Part shown: positions 16,991 through 24,902 of the stretch, piece by piece
Layout: the number at the start of each line of letters is the position of its first letter
Position numbering within the stretch: the first letter of the stretch is position 1
NCBI GenBank assembly: GCA_910578365.1
Contig: CAJTRC010000009.1
Span: 1-49,611, forward strand
Length of the DNA: 49,611 bases
Direction of reading: 5' to 3'
DNA from: an uncultured Muribaculaceae bacterium
Lineage (GTDB): Bacteria; Bacteroidota; Bacteroidia; Bacteroidales; Muribaculaceae
The notes under the pieces: generated by a model
Databases searched by the model: none
Told to the model about the DNA's origin: nothing
What the model saw: only the letters and a program-made list of their open reading frames with translations
Made by a program: the position numbers and the translations under genes

Positions 16991-17619
16991 TACTTGGTCT
17001 GTACGAAAGTCTTGCCGTTGAAGCGGTACATAATCTGTGGTTTCAGGTAGCGGGCCACTTCGGAAGCGGTGCTGTCCTTGCCGGAATAATACTCGCCTAT
17101 GGTGTTGGTAAACACCAGCTTGTTGTCGTTTTCGTCAAACTTGGCCGAAGCTGTTATGAATGGCACGGCCAGTTCGACACTTTCGATGTTGGCGCGGCCT
17201 TCGTCGGTGAGCCAGTCAGACGGGGCAGGCATTACCGAAGCCTGACGAGCCGCTTTCCAATCGGTGCCGAACAGACTGACCTTGCTGTCGGGCATGGGAG
17301 TGGGCAGAGTTTCGATAACCACCAGCAGGGAGTCGCATCCGCTTACGGCCAGACTGTATTCGAGTTCAACACCTTTGCCGACGTTCACAAGTAGCGAACG
17401 TTCGCTCTCGCTTACAATCGAAGCCGTTTCGCCGAACATGTTGGCGGTTTTCGACGGCAGATTGCTGCGGAAGTAGTCGAGCAAATCCATGCGCATGTTT
17501 GTGTCGATATACGGGGCTGCCTCATACATAGGGGCTTCCACGAAAAAATCAGCGATTCTGCGGGCCGTAGCCGATGCCACGGCCATGGCGACCATAAGTA
17601 AGGGCAGTATTCGTTTCAT
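16990..17619 (-). CDS. DUF3256 family exported protein
   Basis: A 209-aa protein with a cleavable signal (MKRILPLLMVAMAVASATA) and the DUF3256 pattern: DFFVEAPMYEAAPYIDTNMRMDLLDYF near the N-terminus and VMYRFNGKTF-like IMYRFNGKTFVQ at the end. The family is restricted to Bacteroidales and has no known function. Probably periplasmic. The tight junction to xseA (1-nt overlap) is likely for expression only. Confidence 0.8.
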   Translation of the reverse strand: MKRILPLLMVAMAVASATARRIADFFVEAPMYEAAPYIDTNMRMDLLDYFRSNLPSKTANMFGETASIVSESERSLLVNVGKGVELEYSLAVSGCDSLLVVIETLPTPMPDSKVSLFGTDWKAARQASVMPAPSDWLTDEGRANIESVELAVPFITASAKFDENDNKLVFTNTIGEYYSGKDSTASEVARYLKPQIMYRFNGKTFVQTK

Positions 17620-17665
17620 CTTACATAATTGATATGTGTGCCGGTCGGGGCGGGCGTATTGCTGT

Positions 17666-19354
17666 TTATTTTTTCTTTCGTTTCGAGGCTTTGGCGTAGT
17701 CTTTTTCCTTGTCGGCGATTTCGCTGAACAGACGTTTGCCGAAAAATTCAGTTCCGGTGATGGCTCCGGTCACACGGCGTGCGTCGCCTTTCTTTACGTC
17801 GAACAGGGTATATCCCGGCAGCAGGTCGATACGCCCCACATCCACTCGCTGTCCGTCGATATTCTTGTTGAGTAGCTCAATGAGGTTTCCGGCAAAGAAC
17901 CCGTCGGCTTTTCCTGCGTTGACATAAATGCGGGCCATGCCGCGGTCGGCGGTTCGGCGGTCTTTCTCTTTGTCAGAGCGCGGAGCGCGGTCTTTCGCGC
18001 CTTTCTTTTCTTTGACGGGCTTTTCGTCGATAAAATCGATGGCCGGAGCGTCCTTGTAATAGTTGAGCAGACGGTTGAATTCGAGCGAAAGTACTCGTTT
18101 GATAAGGTCCTCGGTGGATAGCCATGCCAGTTTTTTGCTTATACCGGACATGTATTTGTTGATTTCTTCTTCGTTCACCTCCACTCGCTCGAGCCGGTCG
18201 GCGAGATTATAGAGCTGCTTCTCGATGATGTGTGCCGGAGTAGGCACTTCACGGCGCTCGAACTTCTTGCCTATGATACGCTCTATTTCGCGCAGTTTTC
18301 CTCTCTCGCGCGAGTGGATGATGGCAACGGATACACCGGTCTTTCCGGCGCGTCCGGTACGTCCCGAGCGGTGAGTGTACACCGCGGTATCGTCGGGCAG
18401 TCCGTAGTTTATCACGTGTGTCAGGTCGTCGACATCGAGTCCGCGCGCAGCCACGTCGGTGGCCACGAGCATGCTTACTACCCGGTCGCGGAACTTGCGC
18501 ATTACAATGTCGCGTTGCTGCTGCGAGAGGTCGCCGTGAAGGGCCTCGGCGTTATAGCCGTCGGCAATCAGTTTGTCGGCCACCTCCTGTGTGTCGCGGC
18601 GTGTGCGGCAGAAAATAATGGCGTATATGCTTGGCGAGTTGTCGGCGATACGCTTCAGGGCCAGATATTTGTCGCGCGCGTTTACCATATAGTAAATGTG
18701 CTTTACGTTTTTGGCTCCTTCGTTGCGGTTGCCTATAACGATTTCCTCCGGGTCTTTCATAAATCGTTTTGCAATCCTGGCCACTTCGGCAGGCATAGTT
18801 GCCGAAAATAGCAGCATGCGCCGCTGCTGCGGCACATGGCTGAGGATGTCGTTGATAGAGTCGACAAATCCCATATTGAGCATTTCGTCGGCTTCGTCGA
18901 GCACCACTGTATGTATGCCGTGCAGCTGTACCACGCCGCGGTTTATAAGGTCGATAAGGCGTCCGGGGGTGGCCACTATAATCTGCACGCCCTTGCGCAG
19001 AGCGCGAATCTGGCTTTCGATACTTGAGCCGCCGTACACAGGCAGCACCTGTAGGTCGTCGATATATTTGGCGAAGTCGGCCAGGTCGCCTGCAATCTGG
19101 AGGCACAATTCGCGTGTAGGTGCAAGCACCAGGGCTTGGGGGTCATGTTCGTTCAGGTTTATACGCTGTATAAGCGGCAGCCCGAAGGCTGCGGTTTTAC
19201 CGGTGCCGGTCTGGGCGAGTGCCACCAGGTCGTGTTCGCCGTGCAGCAGGCCGGGTATAACCTTTTCCTGCACGGGCATGGGTCGTTCGAAACCCATTTC
19301 TTCGATGGCGCGCCTCAGCGGCTCATTTACCCCTAATTCTTCAAATTCAGTCAT
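17666..19354 (-). CDS. deaD: DEAD-box RNA helicase with DbpA-type RNA-binding domain
   Basis: 562 aa. RecA core: Q-motif region GFERPMPVQEKVIP, Walker A AQTGTGKT (47-54), PTRELCLQ, TPGRL, VLDEADEML (DEAD at 153-156), SAT, and HRSGRTGRAGKTG. After a lysine-rich linker (about 445-475) a DbpA-type RNA-binding domain spans roughly 475-545 (ARIYVNAGKADGFFAGNLIELL), and the protein ends in KRKKK. This fits the DeaD/CsdA group used in ribosome assembly and cold adaptation. A TATCTTTG box at 19374-19381 lies about 20 nt upstream of the ATG. It is probably the first gene of deaD-DUF3256-xseA-xseB. Confidence 0.92.
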   Translation of the reverse strand: MTEFEELGVNEPLRRAIEEMGFERPMPVQEKVIPGLLHGEHDLVALAQTGTGKTAAFGLPLIQRINLNEHDPQALVLAPTRELCLQIAGDLADFAKYIDDLQVLPVYGGSSIESQIRALRKGVQIIVATPGRLIDLINRGVVQLHGIHTVVLDEADEMLNMGFVDSINDILSHVPQQRRMLLFSATMPAEVARIAKRFMKDPEEIVIGNRNEGAKNVKHIYYMVNARDKYLALKRIADNSPSIYAIIFCRTRRDTQEVADKLIADGYNAEALHGDLSQQQRDIVMRKFRDRVVSMLVATDVAARGLDVDDLTHVINYGLPDDTAVYTHRSGRTGRAGKTGVSVAIIHSRERGKLREIERIIGKKFERREVPTPAHIIEKQLYNLADRLERVEVNEEEINKYMSGISKKLAWLSTEDLIKRVLSLEFNRLLNYYKDAPAIDFIDEKPVKEKKGAKDRAPRSDKEKDRRTADRGMARIYVNAGKADGFFAGNLIELLNKNIDGQRVDVGRIDLLPGYTLFDVKKGDARRVTGAITGTEFFGKRLFSEIADKEKDYAKASKRKKK

Positions 19355-19373
19355 GTAATATTTTTAGTTTCCA

Positions 19374-19381
19374 CAAAGATA
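19374..19381 (-). promoter_or_regulatory. -7 box (TATCTTTG) of deaD
   Basis: Minus-strand TATCTTTG with its last base 19 nt from the deaD ATG. The -33 element is weak. Confidence 0.6.
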
Positions 19382-19458
19382 CGAAAAAACAACAACATAG
19401 CTGCTATGAAGGTTCCGAAATTACGCTTCCTTTGTCGAAAAGACTGAACTGAAAATGA

Positions 19459-19887
19459 TTATTTCTGCAGGCTGTCGAAATATTCGTGATAGATTGCCGG
19501 TACCGGCGCGCCGGAGTTGGTTTTGGGATCGAATCCAGCAAGAACAGTACGGCAGATTACCTTTACAGCTCCGGTGGCGCTGTTTATTATGCGCTGCTCG
19601 AGCTTTATCGAGCGTTCCGAAATCTTGAGTATGCCGGTGAGAATCTCCAGCGGCTCCTCAAGCCGGGTGGGTTCGAAGAAGTCGCAGTTCACGTTCACCA
19701 CCAGCAGGCCTATGTTGGCGGGATTGAGATGGCCGCCGTGTATCTGCGCGTAGAATGATGCTTTGGCCATGTCCATAAGTTCGAGATACACGTTGTTGTT
19801 TACGTGGCCGAACATGTCGATGTCGCGGAATCGCAGTTGCACCGGTGTGCGGTGTATAAATTCTATGGTTGCTTCGGGTACTTGCAT
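19459..19887 (-). CDS. Acyl-CoA thioesterase, hotdog fold (YbgC/FadM-like)
   Basis: A 142-aa single hotdog domain with LRFRDIDMFGHVNNNVYLELMDMA (18-41), in which Asp24 and the GHVNN turn are the family's catalytic and structural hallmark. Expected to hydrolyse acyl-CoA or acyl-ACP thioesters in the cytoplasm; the substrate chain is unknown. It starts 10 bp after lpxB and is the last gene of the rnz-tadA-lpxB series, so a link to lipid A acyl metabolism is possible but unproven. Confidence 0.87.
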   Translation of the reverse strand: MQVPEATIEFIHRTPVQLRFRDIDMFGHVNNNVYLELMDMAKASFYAQIHGGHLNPANIGLLVVNVNCDFFEPTRLEEPLEILTGILKISERSIKLEQRIINSATGAVKVICRTVLAGFDPKTNSGAPVPAIYHEYFDSLQK

Positions 19888-19897
19888 TAGAGTAATG

Positions 19898-21022
19898 TTA
19901 TTTATTGGTCAATGCTTTTATGATTAATTCGGTAGTGCGGTCGGCGGCATGGTTGTTGCCCAGACGGGCGCGCATGTCGTCGTAGCCTTCAAGCTGAAGG
20001 CGGCGTGGTTCGCGATCGGGCAGAATAGCTGCCAGTTTCTCGCCCACTGCATCGGGTGTACACATATGCAGCAGCTGTTCGGGTATTATTTCGCGTCCGG
20101 CAATAAGGTTTGGCAGCGACACATAGTTTACCTTAAGCAGCCGCTTCATTATATTGTACGACAGTTTCGAACCGTTGGCGCGGTAGGTCACCACCTGAGG
20201 CACCCGTGCCAGTGCGGCCTCAAGGGTGGCAGTGCCTGAAGTCACCAAAGCGGCGTGGCTGTGGCGCAGCAGGCTGTAGGTCTGGCCGTGGAGCACCGGC
20301 AGGTTGGTAAGGCGGCGGTAGAATTCGTCTTCGATACCCGGAGCTCCGGCTATTACGCCCCGGTACTGCGGCATCATGTCCACGGCGCGGCACATCACTT
20401 GCAGATTGTTGCGGATTTCGCTGCGCCGGCTGCCGGGCAGCATAGCTATTATCTTGCGGTCGCGCAGGCGGTTGGCTTTCAAAAAATCTTCGCGCGGCGG
20501 AGCAGCCTCAAGGCGTGTTTCCAGTTCCTCCACCGAGGGGTTGCCCACATACTCCACCTGCATGCCGTGGCGTGCATAAAAGTCGGGCTCGAATGGAAAA
20601 ATCGCGTACACGGCCGTTACCAGTTTCTTGATTTTTTTTACCCGCCATTCTTTCCATGCCCATATCTTGGGCGATATGTAATAAAACACCGGAATGCCCA
20701 GAGCCTTGGCTTTAGCGGCCAGTTTGAGGTTGAAACTCGGGTAGTCCACCAAAATCAGCGCATCGGGCTTTTCCTGCTCAAGGGTGCGCTTGGCAGTTCG
20801 CAGGTTGCGCCATACATCGGGCAGATGCCGCAGCACTTCGCTGAAACCCATAAAGGCCATTTCGCGTATATGAATCAGCGGCTGTGTGCCTGTGGCCTCC
20901 GTGCAGGCGTCGCCGCCCAGAAAGGAGAACTGCGCCTGAGGGTCGCGCCGTCGCAGGCATTTAATCAGTTCGGCGGCATGCAGGTCGCCCGAAGCCTCTC
21001 CGCAGCTTATATAATATTTCAT
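19898..21022 (-). CDS. lpxB: Lipid-A-disaccharide synthase
   Basis: A 374-aa GT19 glycosyltransferase that joins UDP-2,3-diacylglucosamine and lipid X to form the lipid A disaccharide. It opens with MKYYISCGEASGDLHAAELI, and contains FMGFSEVLRHLP, VDYPSFNLKLA, YYISPKIWAWKEWR, ALLPGSR-like AMLPGSRRSEI and TSGTATLEAAL, all LpxB hallmarks. ATG 21022 is used; the frame stays open upstream to 21244, but that extension lies inside tadA and has no LpxB similarity. It begins 2 bp after the tadA stop. Confidence 0.95.
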   Translation of the reverse strand: MKYYISCGEASGDLHAAELIKCLRRRDPQAQFSFLGGDACTEATGTQPLIHIREMAFMGFSEVLRHLPDVWRNLRTAKRTLEQEKPDALILVDYPSFNLKLAAKAKALGIPVFYYISPKIWAWKEWRVKKIKKLVTAVYAIFPFEPDFYARHGMQVEYVGNPSVEELETRLEAAPPREDFLKANRLRDRKIIAMLPGSRRSEIRNNLQVMCRAVDMMPQYRGVIAGAPGIEDEFYRRLTNLPVLHGQTYSLLRHSHAALVTSGTATLEAALARVPQVVTYRANGSKLSYNIMKRLLKVNYVSLPNLIAGREIIPEQLLHMCTPDAVGEKLAAILPDREPRRLQLEGYDDMRARLGNNHAADRTTELIIKALTNK

Positions 21023-21024
21023 TA

Positions 21025-21474
21025 TTATCGTAGTTTCTTGAAAAAATCCTGCATCAGTTTCCGGCACTCGTCGGCCAGCACTCCTTTCACCACCGTTGCC
21101 TTGGGGTGGAAGGGACTGCGCGATGTAAATGTGGCATAGCCTCGCTTGGGGTCGTCGCAGCCGTAAACAATGCGGCCCACCTGACTCCAGGCAATGGCGC
21201 CGGCACACATCATACATGGCTCCACGGTCACATACAGCGAACATTCGCTCAGATACTTGCCGCCGAGAGCCTGTGCGGCGGCGCTTATAGCTATCATCTC
21301 GGCGTGTGCGGTCACATCGCTCAGGGCTTCGGTGTGGTTGTGTCCGCGGCCGAGAATGCGACCGCGCGGGCTCACCACCACGGCTCCTATGGGCACCTCG
21401 CCTTTACTGTAAGCCGCGCGTGCCTCGGTCAGGGCCATGCGCATATAGCGTTCGTCGGAGTTCAGGTCAATCAT
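21025..21474 (-). CDS. tadA: tRNA adenosine(34) deaminase
   Basis: A 149-aa zinc deaminase that makes inosine at the wobble position of tRNA-Arg(ACG). The zinc site is HAEM (His57, catalytic Glu59) and PCMMC (Cys87, Cys90), with EVPIGAVVV before it and GGKYLSECSLYVTVEPC leading in. Length is normal. It overlaps rnz by 4 nt and is followed by lpxB after 2 bp. Confidence 0.95.
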   Translation of the reverse strand: MIDLNSDERYMRMALTEARAAYSKGEVPIGAVVVSPRGRILGRGHNHTEALSDVTAHAEMIAISAAAQALGGKYLSECSLYVTVEPCMMCAGAIAWSQVGRIVYGCDDPKRGYATFTSRSPFHPKATVVKGVLADECRKLMQDFFKKLR

Positions 21475-22388
21475 ATCAGTTCCACTTTCAGGCCCTCCTT
21501 GGCCAGTATGGTGTCTGGAAATACTTCGCGTGCCTCGGTCAGCAGGAGCTCTTCGTCGCCGTTATATCGTTTGGAAAAGTGGCCCAGCATCAACTGTCCG
21601 GCTTCGGCCTGCCGGGCCAGCATTGCAGCTTGCCGTGCAGTGGAGTGACCTCGTTTTGCGGCGTTATTTTCGTCGATGTCGGAGTAGGTGGCCTCGTGGA
21701 ACATCAGGCTCACCCCCCGCACTTTTTCGGCCAGCGCGGGGTTATAGGCGGTATCGCTGAGGTAGGCGTAGCTCATTGCCGGGTCCGGGTCGAAGGTGAG
21801 GCGGTGGTTGGCTATCACAGTGCCGTCGGGCATTGTGTAGTCCTCGCCGGCCTTAAGGGCGTTCATTTTGTATGTGGGCACGTTGTAGAAGCGTACCATT
21901 TCGCCGTTTATGTGTCGCGATTTGGTCTTTTCGCGGAATACAAAGCCCACGCAGGGTACCCGGTGGCTCAGTCGCACTGTTTCCACTGTCAGTGCGTCGG
22001 TGTCAATAATGGTGGCGTCGGTGTATTTTATAGGGTCGTAGACAATTTCGTAGCCGGGGTCGGGGCAAAATATGGCCATGGTCTTCCGCAGAACTTCCAG
22101 ACCGGCTTCGAAGGCGTGGATGGTGACAGTGCCGCTTTTCTCATGCAGTGCCATGGTGGAAAGCAGTCCGGGGAGTCCGAAGAAGTGGTCGCCATGCAAA
22201 TGCGAGATAAATATATGGCTCAGTCGTGAGAATTTCAGGCGCATCCGGCGCATCATGGCCTGTGCGCCCTCGCCGCAGTCTACCATCATGAGGTTGCCTC
22301 GGAAATCTATCACCTGCGAGCTGGGGTTGTGAAAGGCGGTGGGAGTGGCCGAACCACAACCCAGTATGTTTACCGAAAATTGACTCAT
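21471..22388 (-). CDS. rnz: Ribonuclease Z
   Basis: A 305-aa metallo-beta-lactamase-fold tRNA 3' endonuclease. N-terminal NILGCGSATPT, the zinc motif HLHGDH (63-68), SDTAYNP with a metal aspartate, and the downstream GHSTARQAAMLA and LGHFSKRY histidines are all in the order expected for RNase Z. It cleaves tRNA precursors at the discriminator base. First gene of rnz-tadA-lpxB-thioesterase. The TAAATTTG box ends only 4 nt before the ATG, implying an almost leaderless mRNA. Confidence 0.94.
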   Translation of the reverse strand: MSQFSVNILGCGSATPTAFHNPSSQVIDFRGNLMMVDCGEGAQAMMRRMRLKFSRLSHIFISHLHGDHFFGLPGLLSTMALHEKSGTVTIHAFEAGLEVLRKTMAIFCPDPGYEIVYDPIKYTDATIIDTDALTVETVRLSHRVPCVGFVFREKTKSRHINGEMVRFYNVPTYKMNALKAGEDYTMPDGTVIANHRLTFDPDPAMSYAYLSDTAYNPALAEKVRGVSLMFHEATYSDIDENNAAKRGHSTARQAAMLARQAEAGQLMLGHFSKRYNGDEELLLTEAREVFPDTILAKEGLKVELI

Positions 22389-22392
22389 GCTG

Positions 22393-22400
22393 CAAATTTA
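22393..22400 (-). promoter_or_regulatory. -7 box (TAAATTTG) of rnz
   Basis: Minus-strand TAAATTTG whose final G is at 22393, 4 nt from the rnz start codon, so transcription would begin at or next to the ATG. Confidence 0.55.
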
Positions 22401-22556
22401 CGAAATTTCAACCGTTTAATTGTGCAAAAAAGTATAAAAGACCGCCTTGGCTGCCAACTTTTGCCTATGGATTTCGTATTATAGATAAAACGACAGCAGT
22501 GAAGATTGAATTGAATTAGTTTTTTCATAGGATTAGATTAAAGGTAATTGAACGAT
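22401..22556. other. Intergenic stretch between rnz and the malic enzyme gene
   Basis: No protein-coding signal was found on either strand. The stretch is AT-rich and ends at a + strand terminator, so it may contain a short leader or small RNA; no clear TAnnTTTG box was found to start it. Confidence 0.4.
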
Positions 22557-22589
22557 AAAGAGCGACTGAGAAGCCGCTCTTTATTTTTT
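22557..22589 (+). terminator. Orphan intrinsic terminator upstream of the malic enzyme gene
   Basis: aaagagcg (22557-22564) pairs with cgctcttt (22575-22582), followed by a T-rich tail to 22589. It lies about 105 nt before the malic enzyme ATG with no + strand gene upstream of it. Confidence 0.75.
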
Positions 22590-22693
22590 GTGATATTTTC
22601 ACAAAAATTGTAACAACAATTTTCCTGAAAAATCGTTGTATTGTTGACGCATTAACGCTCTTTTTATTAAAATTCCTTTAAATATTACGGTAC

Positions 22694-24013
22694 ATGACTA
22701 AGATAAATCGCAAATTAGCACTTGATTACCACCAGTATCCGCAGCCCGGCAAGACTGAAATAGTGCCTACCAAACCATATAGATCGCCAGAAGACCTGTC
22801 GCTTGCCTATTCGCCGGGCGTGGCTTATCCTTGCGAGGAAATAAAAAAGAACCCCGATGCCTCATACCTGTACACCGGTCGCGGCAATCTTGTAGCCGTA
22901 ATATCAAACGGCACCGCCGTACTTGGCCTGGGAAATATCGGACCCGTGGCATCGAAGCCTGTGATGGAAGGCAAGGCTCTGCTTTTCAAAGTGTTTGCTG
23001 GCCTGGATTGCTTCGATATCGAAGTGGACGAGAACGATCCCATAAAGTTTGTCGACCATGTGCGCGCTATATCCTGCAGTTTCGGCGGTATAAACCTCGA
23101 GGATATAAAGGCCCCCGAGTGTTTTGAAATCGAACGTCGGCTGAAAGAGCAGTGCGATATTCCGGTGATGCACGACGACCAGCACGGCACCGCCGTGGTG
23201 AGCGCCGCCGCGCTGATCAATTCCTTGCGGATACAAAACAAGAACTTCGACAGCGTGCGCCTGGTGGTGAATGGCGCGGGAGCCGCCGCCGTGGCTTGCA
23301 CCCGACTGTACATGAGTCTGGGCGTCAGAAAAGAGAATATTGTGATGTGCGACAGCAAGGGTGTGATTTCTACCCGTCGCGATAATCTCAGTGACATAAA
23401 GCGCGAGTTTGCAACCGACCTCCCGTACGAAACACTGGCCGAGGCTCTCGTAGGGGCCGATGTATTCCTTGGTCTGTCGGTGGCAAATGTGCTTACGCCT
23501 GATATGATACGCAGCATGGCGCCGCGGCCTGTGGTGTTCGCTCTGGCCAATCCCGACCCGGAGATAGATTACGAAAGCGCCATGGCATCGCGCCGCGACC
23601 TTGTGTTTGCCACCGGGCGCAGCGATTATCCAAACCAGATAAACAACGTGCTGGGCTTCCCATATATCTTCCGTGCAGCCCTCGACTGCCGGGCAACCGA
23701 AATCAACGAGGCCATGAAACTGGCTGCCGCTCATGCCATAGCCGCACTTGCCCGTCAGCCGGTGCCCGATTCGCTGCGTCGCGCATATCACGACCACAGC
23801 CTTGCTTACGGCGCAGGATACGTTCTGCCTAAGCCTTTCGACAAACGTCTGCTCACCGAGGTGGCTCCGAGCATAGTCAAGGCAGCATGTGACAGCGGAG
23901 TGGCCCGCCAGCCTATTCTCGACCTGCACCAATATGCCCTGCATCTGAGTACGCTGATACAGAGCAACGACGCCTATATCACCGACCTGCTGAGGAATCT
24001 GGGCGCAGCGTAA
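22694..24013 (+). CDS. maeB: NADP-dependent malic enzyme, short form without phosphotransacetylase domain
   Basis: A 439-aa malate dehydrogenase (oxaloacetate-decarboxylating) giving pyruvate, CO2 and NAD(P)H. Visible: SLAYSPGVAYPCEEI, the catalytic lysine region PVMEGKALLFK, the metal/substrate motif DIEVDENDP, MHDDQHGTAVV and the dinucleotide fold VVNGAGAAAVACTRL. MaeB proteins of about 760 aa carry a C-terminal phosphate-acetyltransferase domain; this one stops after the malic enzyme part with an intact ending, so it is a natural short form. The last 35 nt are shared, on opposite strands, with the end of miaA. Confidence 0.9.
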   Translation: MTKINRKLALDYHQYPQPGKTEIVPTKPYRSPEDLSLAYSPGVAYPCEEIKKNPDASYLYTGRGNLVAVISNGTAVLGLGNIGPVASKPVMEGKALLFKVFAGLDCFDIEVDENDPIKFVDHVRAISCSFGGINLEDIKAPECFEIERRLKEQCDIPVMHDDQHGTAVVSAAALINSLRIQNKNFDSVRLVVNGAGAAAVACTRLYMSLGVRKENIVMCDSKGVISTRRDNLSDIKREFATDLPYETLAEALVGADVFLGLSVANVLTPDMIRSMAPRPVVFALANPDPEIDYESAMASRRDLVFATGRSDYPNQINNVLGFPYIFRAALDCRATEINEAMKLAAAHAIAALARQPVPDSLRRAYHDHSLAYGAGYVLPKPFDKRLLTEVAPSIVKAACDSGVARQPILDLHQYALHLSTLIQSNDAYITDLLRNLGAA

Positions 24014-24902
24014 AGTCAATCAGCTCCTTGACCGCATTTTCCGGGGTGAGGCGAAGCAAGTCTTCGTTTCGCCCCGGTCTTTTAAGCCATGTGAGCTGTT
24101 TTTTTGCGTACACACGTGTGTTCTTTGCCATCCGGGCCAGTGCTGTGTCGAGGTCCCATACGCCGTCGAAATAGGCGAACAGTTCTTTGTAGCCCACGGT
24201 GTTGAGCGAGTTCAGGTGGCGCTGCGGATACACCCGGCGTGTCTCGTCGAGGAGTCCTTGGTCCATCATCATTCCTACACGGCGGTTGATGCGGCTGAAC
24301 AGCGTTTCGCGTTCCATGTCAATCATAGCCTTGACTACGCGGCATGGCAGTTGACGGCGTTGTCCGCTGCACAGCGACGAGTACGGCGCCCCGGCCTGGT
24401 AGCTTACCTCAAGGGCGTGGATAAGGCGCTTGTGGTTGGCCGGGTCGGCGGTTTCCATGTACTTGGGGTCGACAATCTGCAGAGCCGCGCGCAGGCCCTC
24501 GATGCCGCTGTGGCTGAATATGGCCGCTACATGTGCTCGGGTAGTGTCGCTGACGGCAGGCAGCGGGTCGAGGCCGTACAGCAGGGCATCGACATACATC
24601 ATCGAGCCGCCGCATACCAGCGCATAGTCGCCTTGCTGCCATTGCTGCTCCATGAGCCGCAGGGCATCGTGTTCGAACTGCGAGGCGCTGTAGTAGGCGT
24701 CGAGCGGCAGAGTGCCCACCAGGTGATGTCGCACACGGGCTTGCTCGTCGGCGGTAGGGGCGGCGGTGCCTATGGGCAGGCCGGAATAAATCTGGCGGGA
24801 GTCGGCCGATATTATATCGCAGCCCAGCGCTTCAGCCACATCAAGGGCCACGGACGTCTTGCCCGACGCCGTGGCCCCTGTGATTACTATCAGTGTTTTC
24901 AT
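23979..24902 (-). CDS. miaA: tRNA dimethylallyltransferase
   Basis: A 307-aa enzyme that adds the dimethylallyl group to A37 of tRNAs reading U-starting codons. The P-loop GATASGKT (9-16), DIISADSRQIY, PADEQARVRHH-like segment, CGGSMMYVDALLYG and the terminal region YAKKQLTWLKR match MiaA along its whole length. It overlaps pepT by 4 nt (ATGA) upstream and the malic enzyme gene by 35 nt at its 3' end. Confidence 0.94.
   Translation of the reverse strand: MKTLIVITGATASGKTSVALDVAEALGCDIISADSRQIYSGLPIGTAAPTADEQARVRHHLVGTLPLDAYYSASQFEHDALRLMEQQWQQGDYALVCGGSMMYVDALLYGLDPLPAVSDTTRAHVAAIFSHSGIEGLRAALQIVDPKYMETADPANHKRLIHALEVSYQAGAPYSSLCSGQRRQLPCRVVKAMIDMERETLFSRINRRVGMMMDQGLLDETRRVYPQRHLNSLNTVGYKELFAYFDGVWDLDTALARMAKNTRVYAKKQLTWLKRPGRNEDLLRLTPENAVKELIDFTLRPDSSAGR

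Noticed and set aside
19898..21244. Longer lpxB starting at 21244
   Set aside because: The extra 74 codons lie within tadA and lack LpxB features; ATG 21022 starts the conserved domain.
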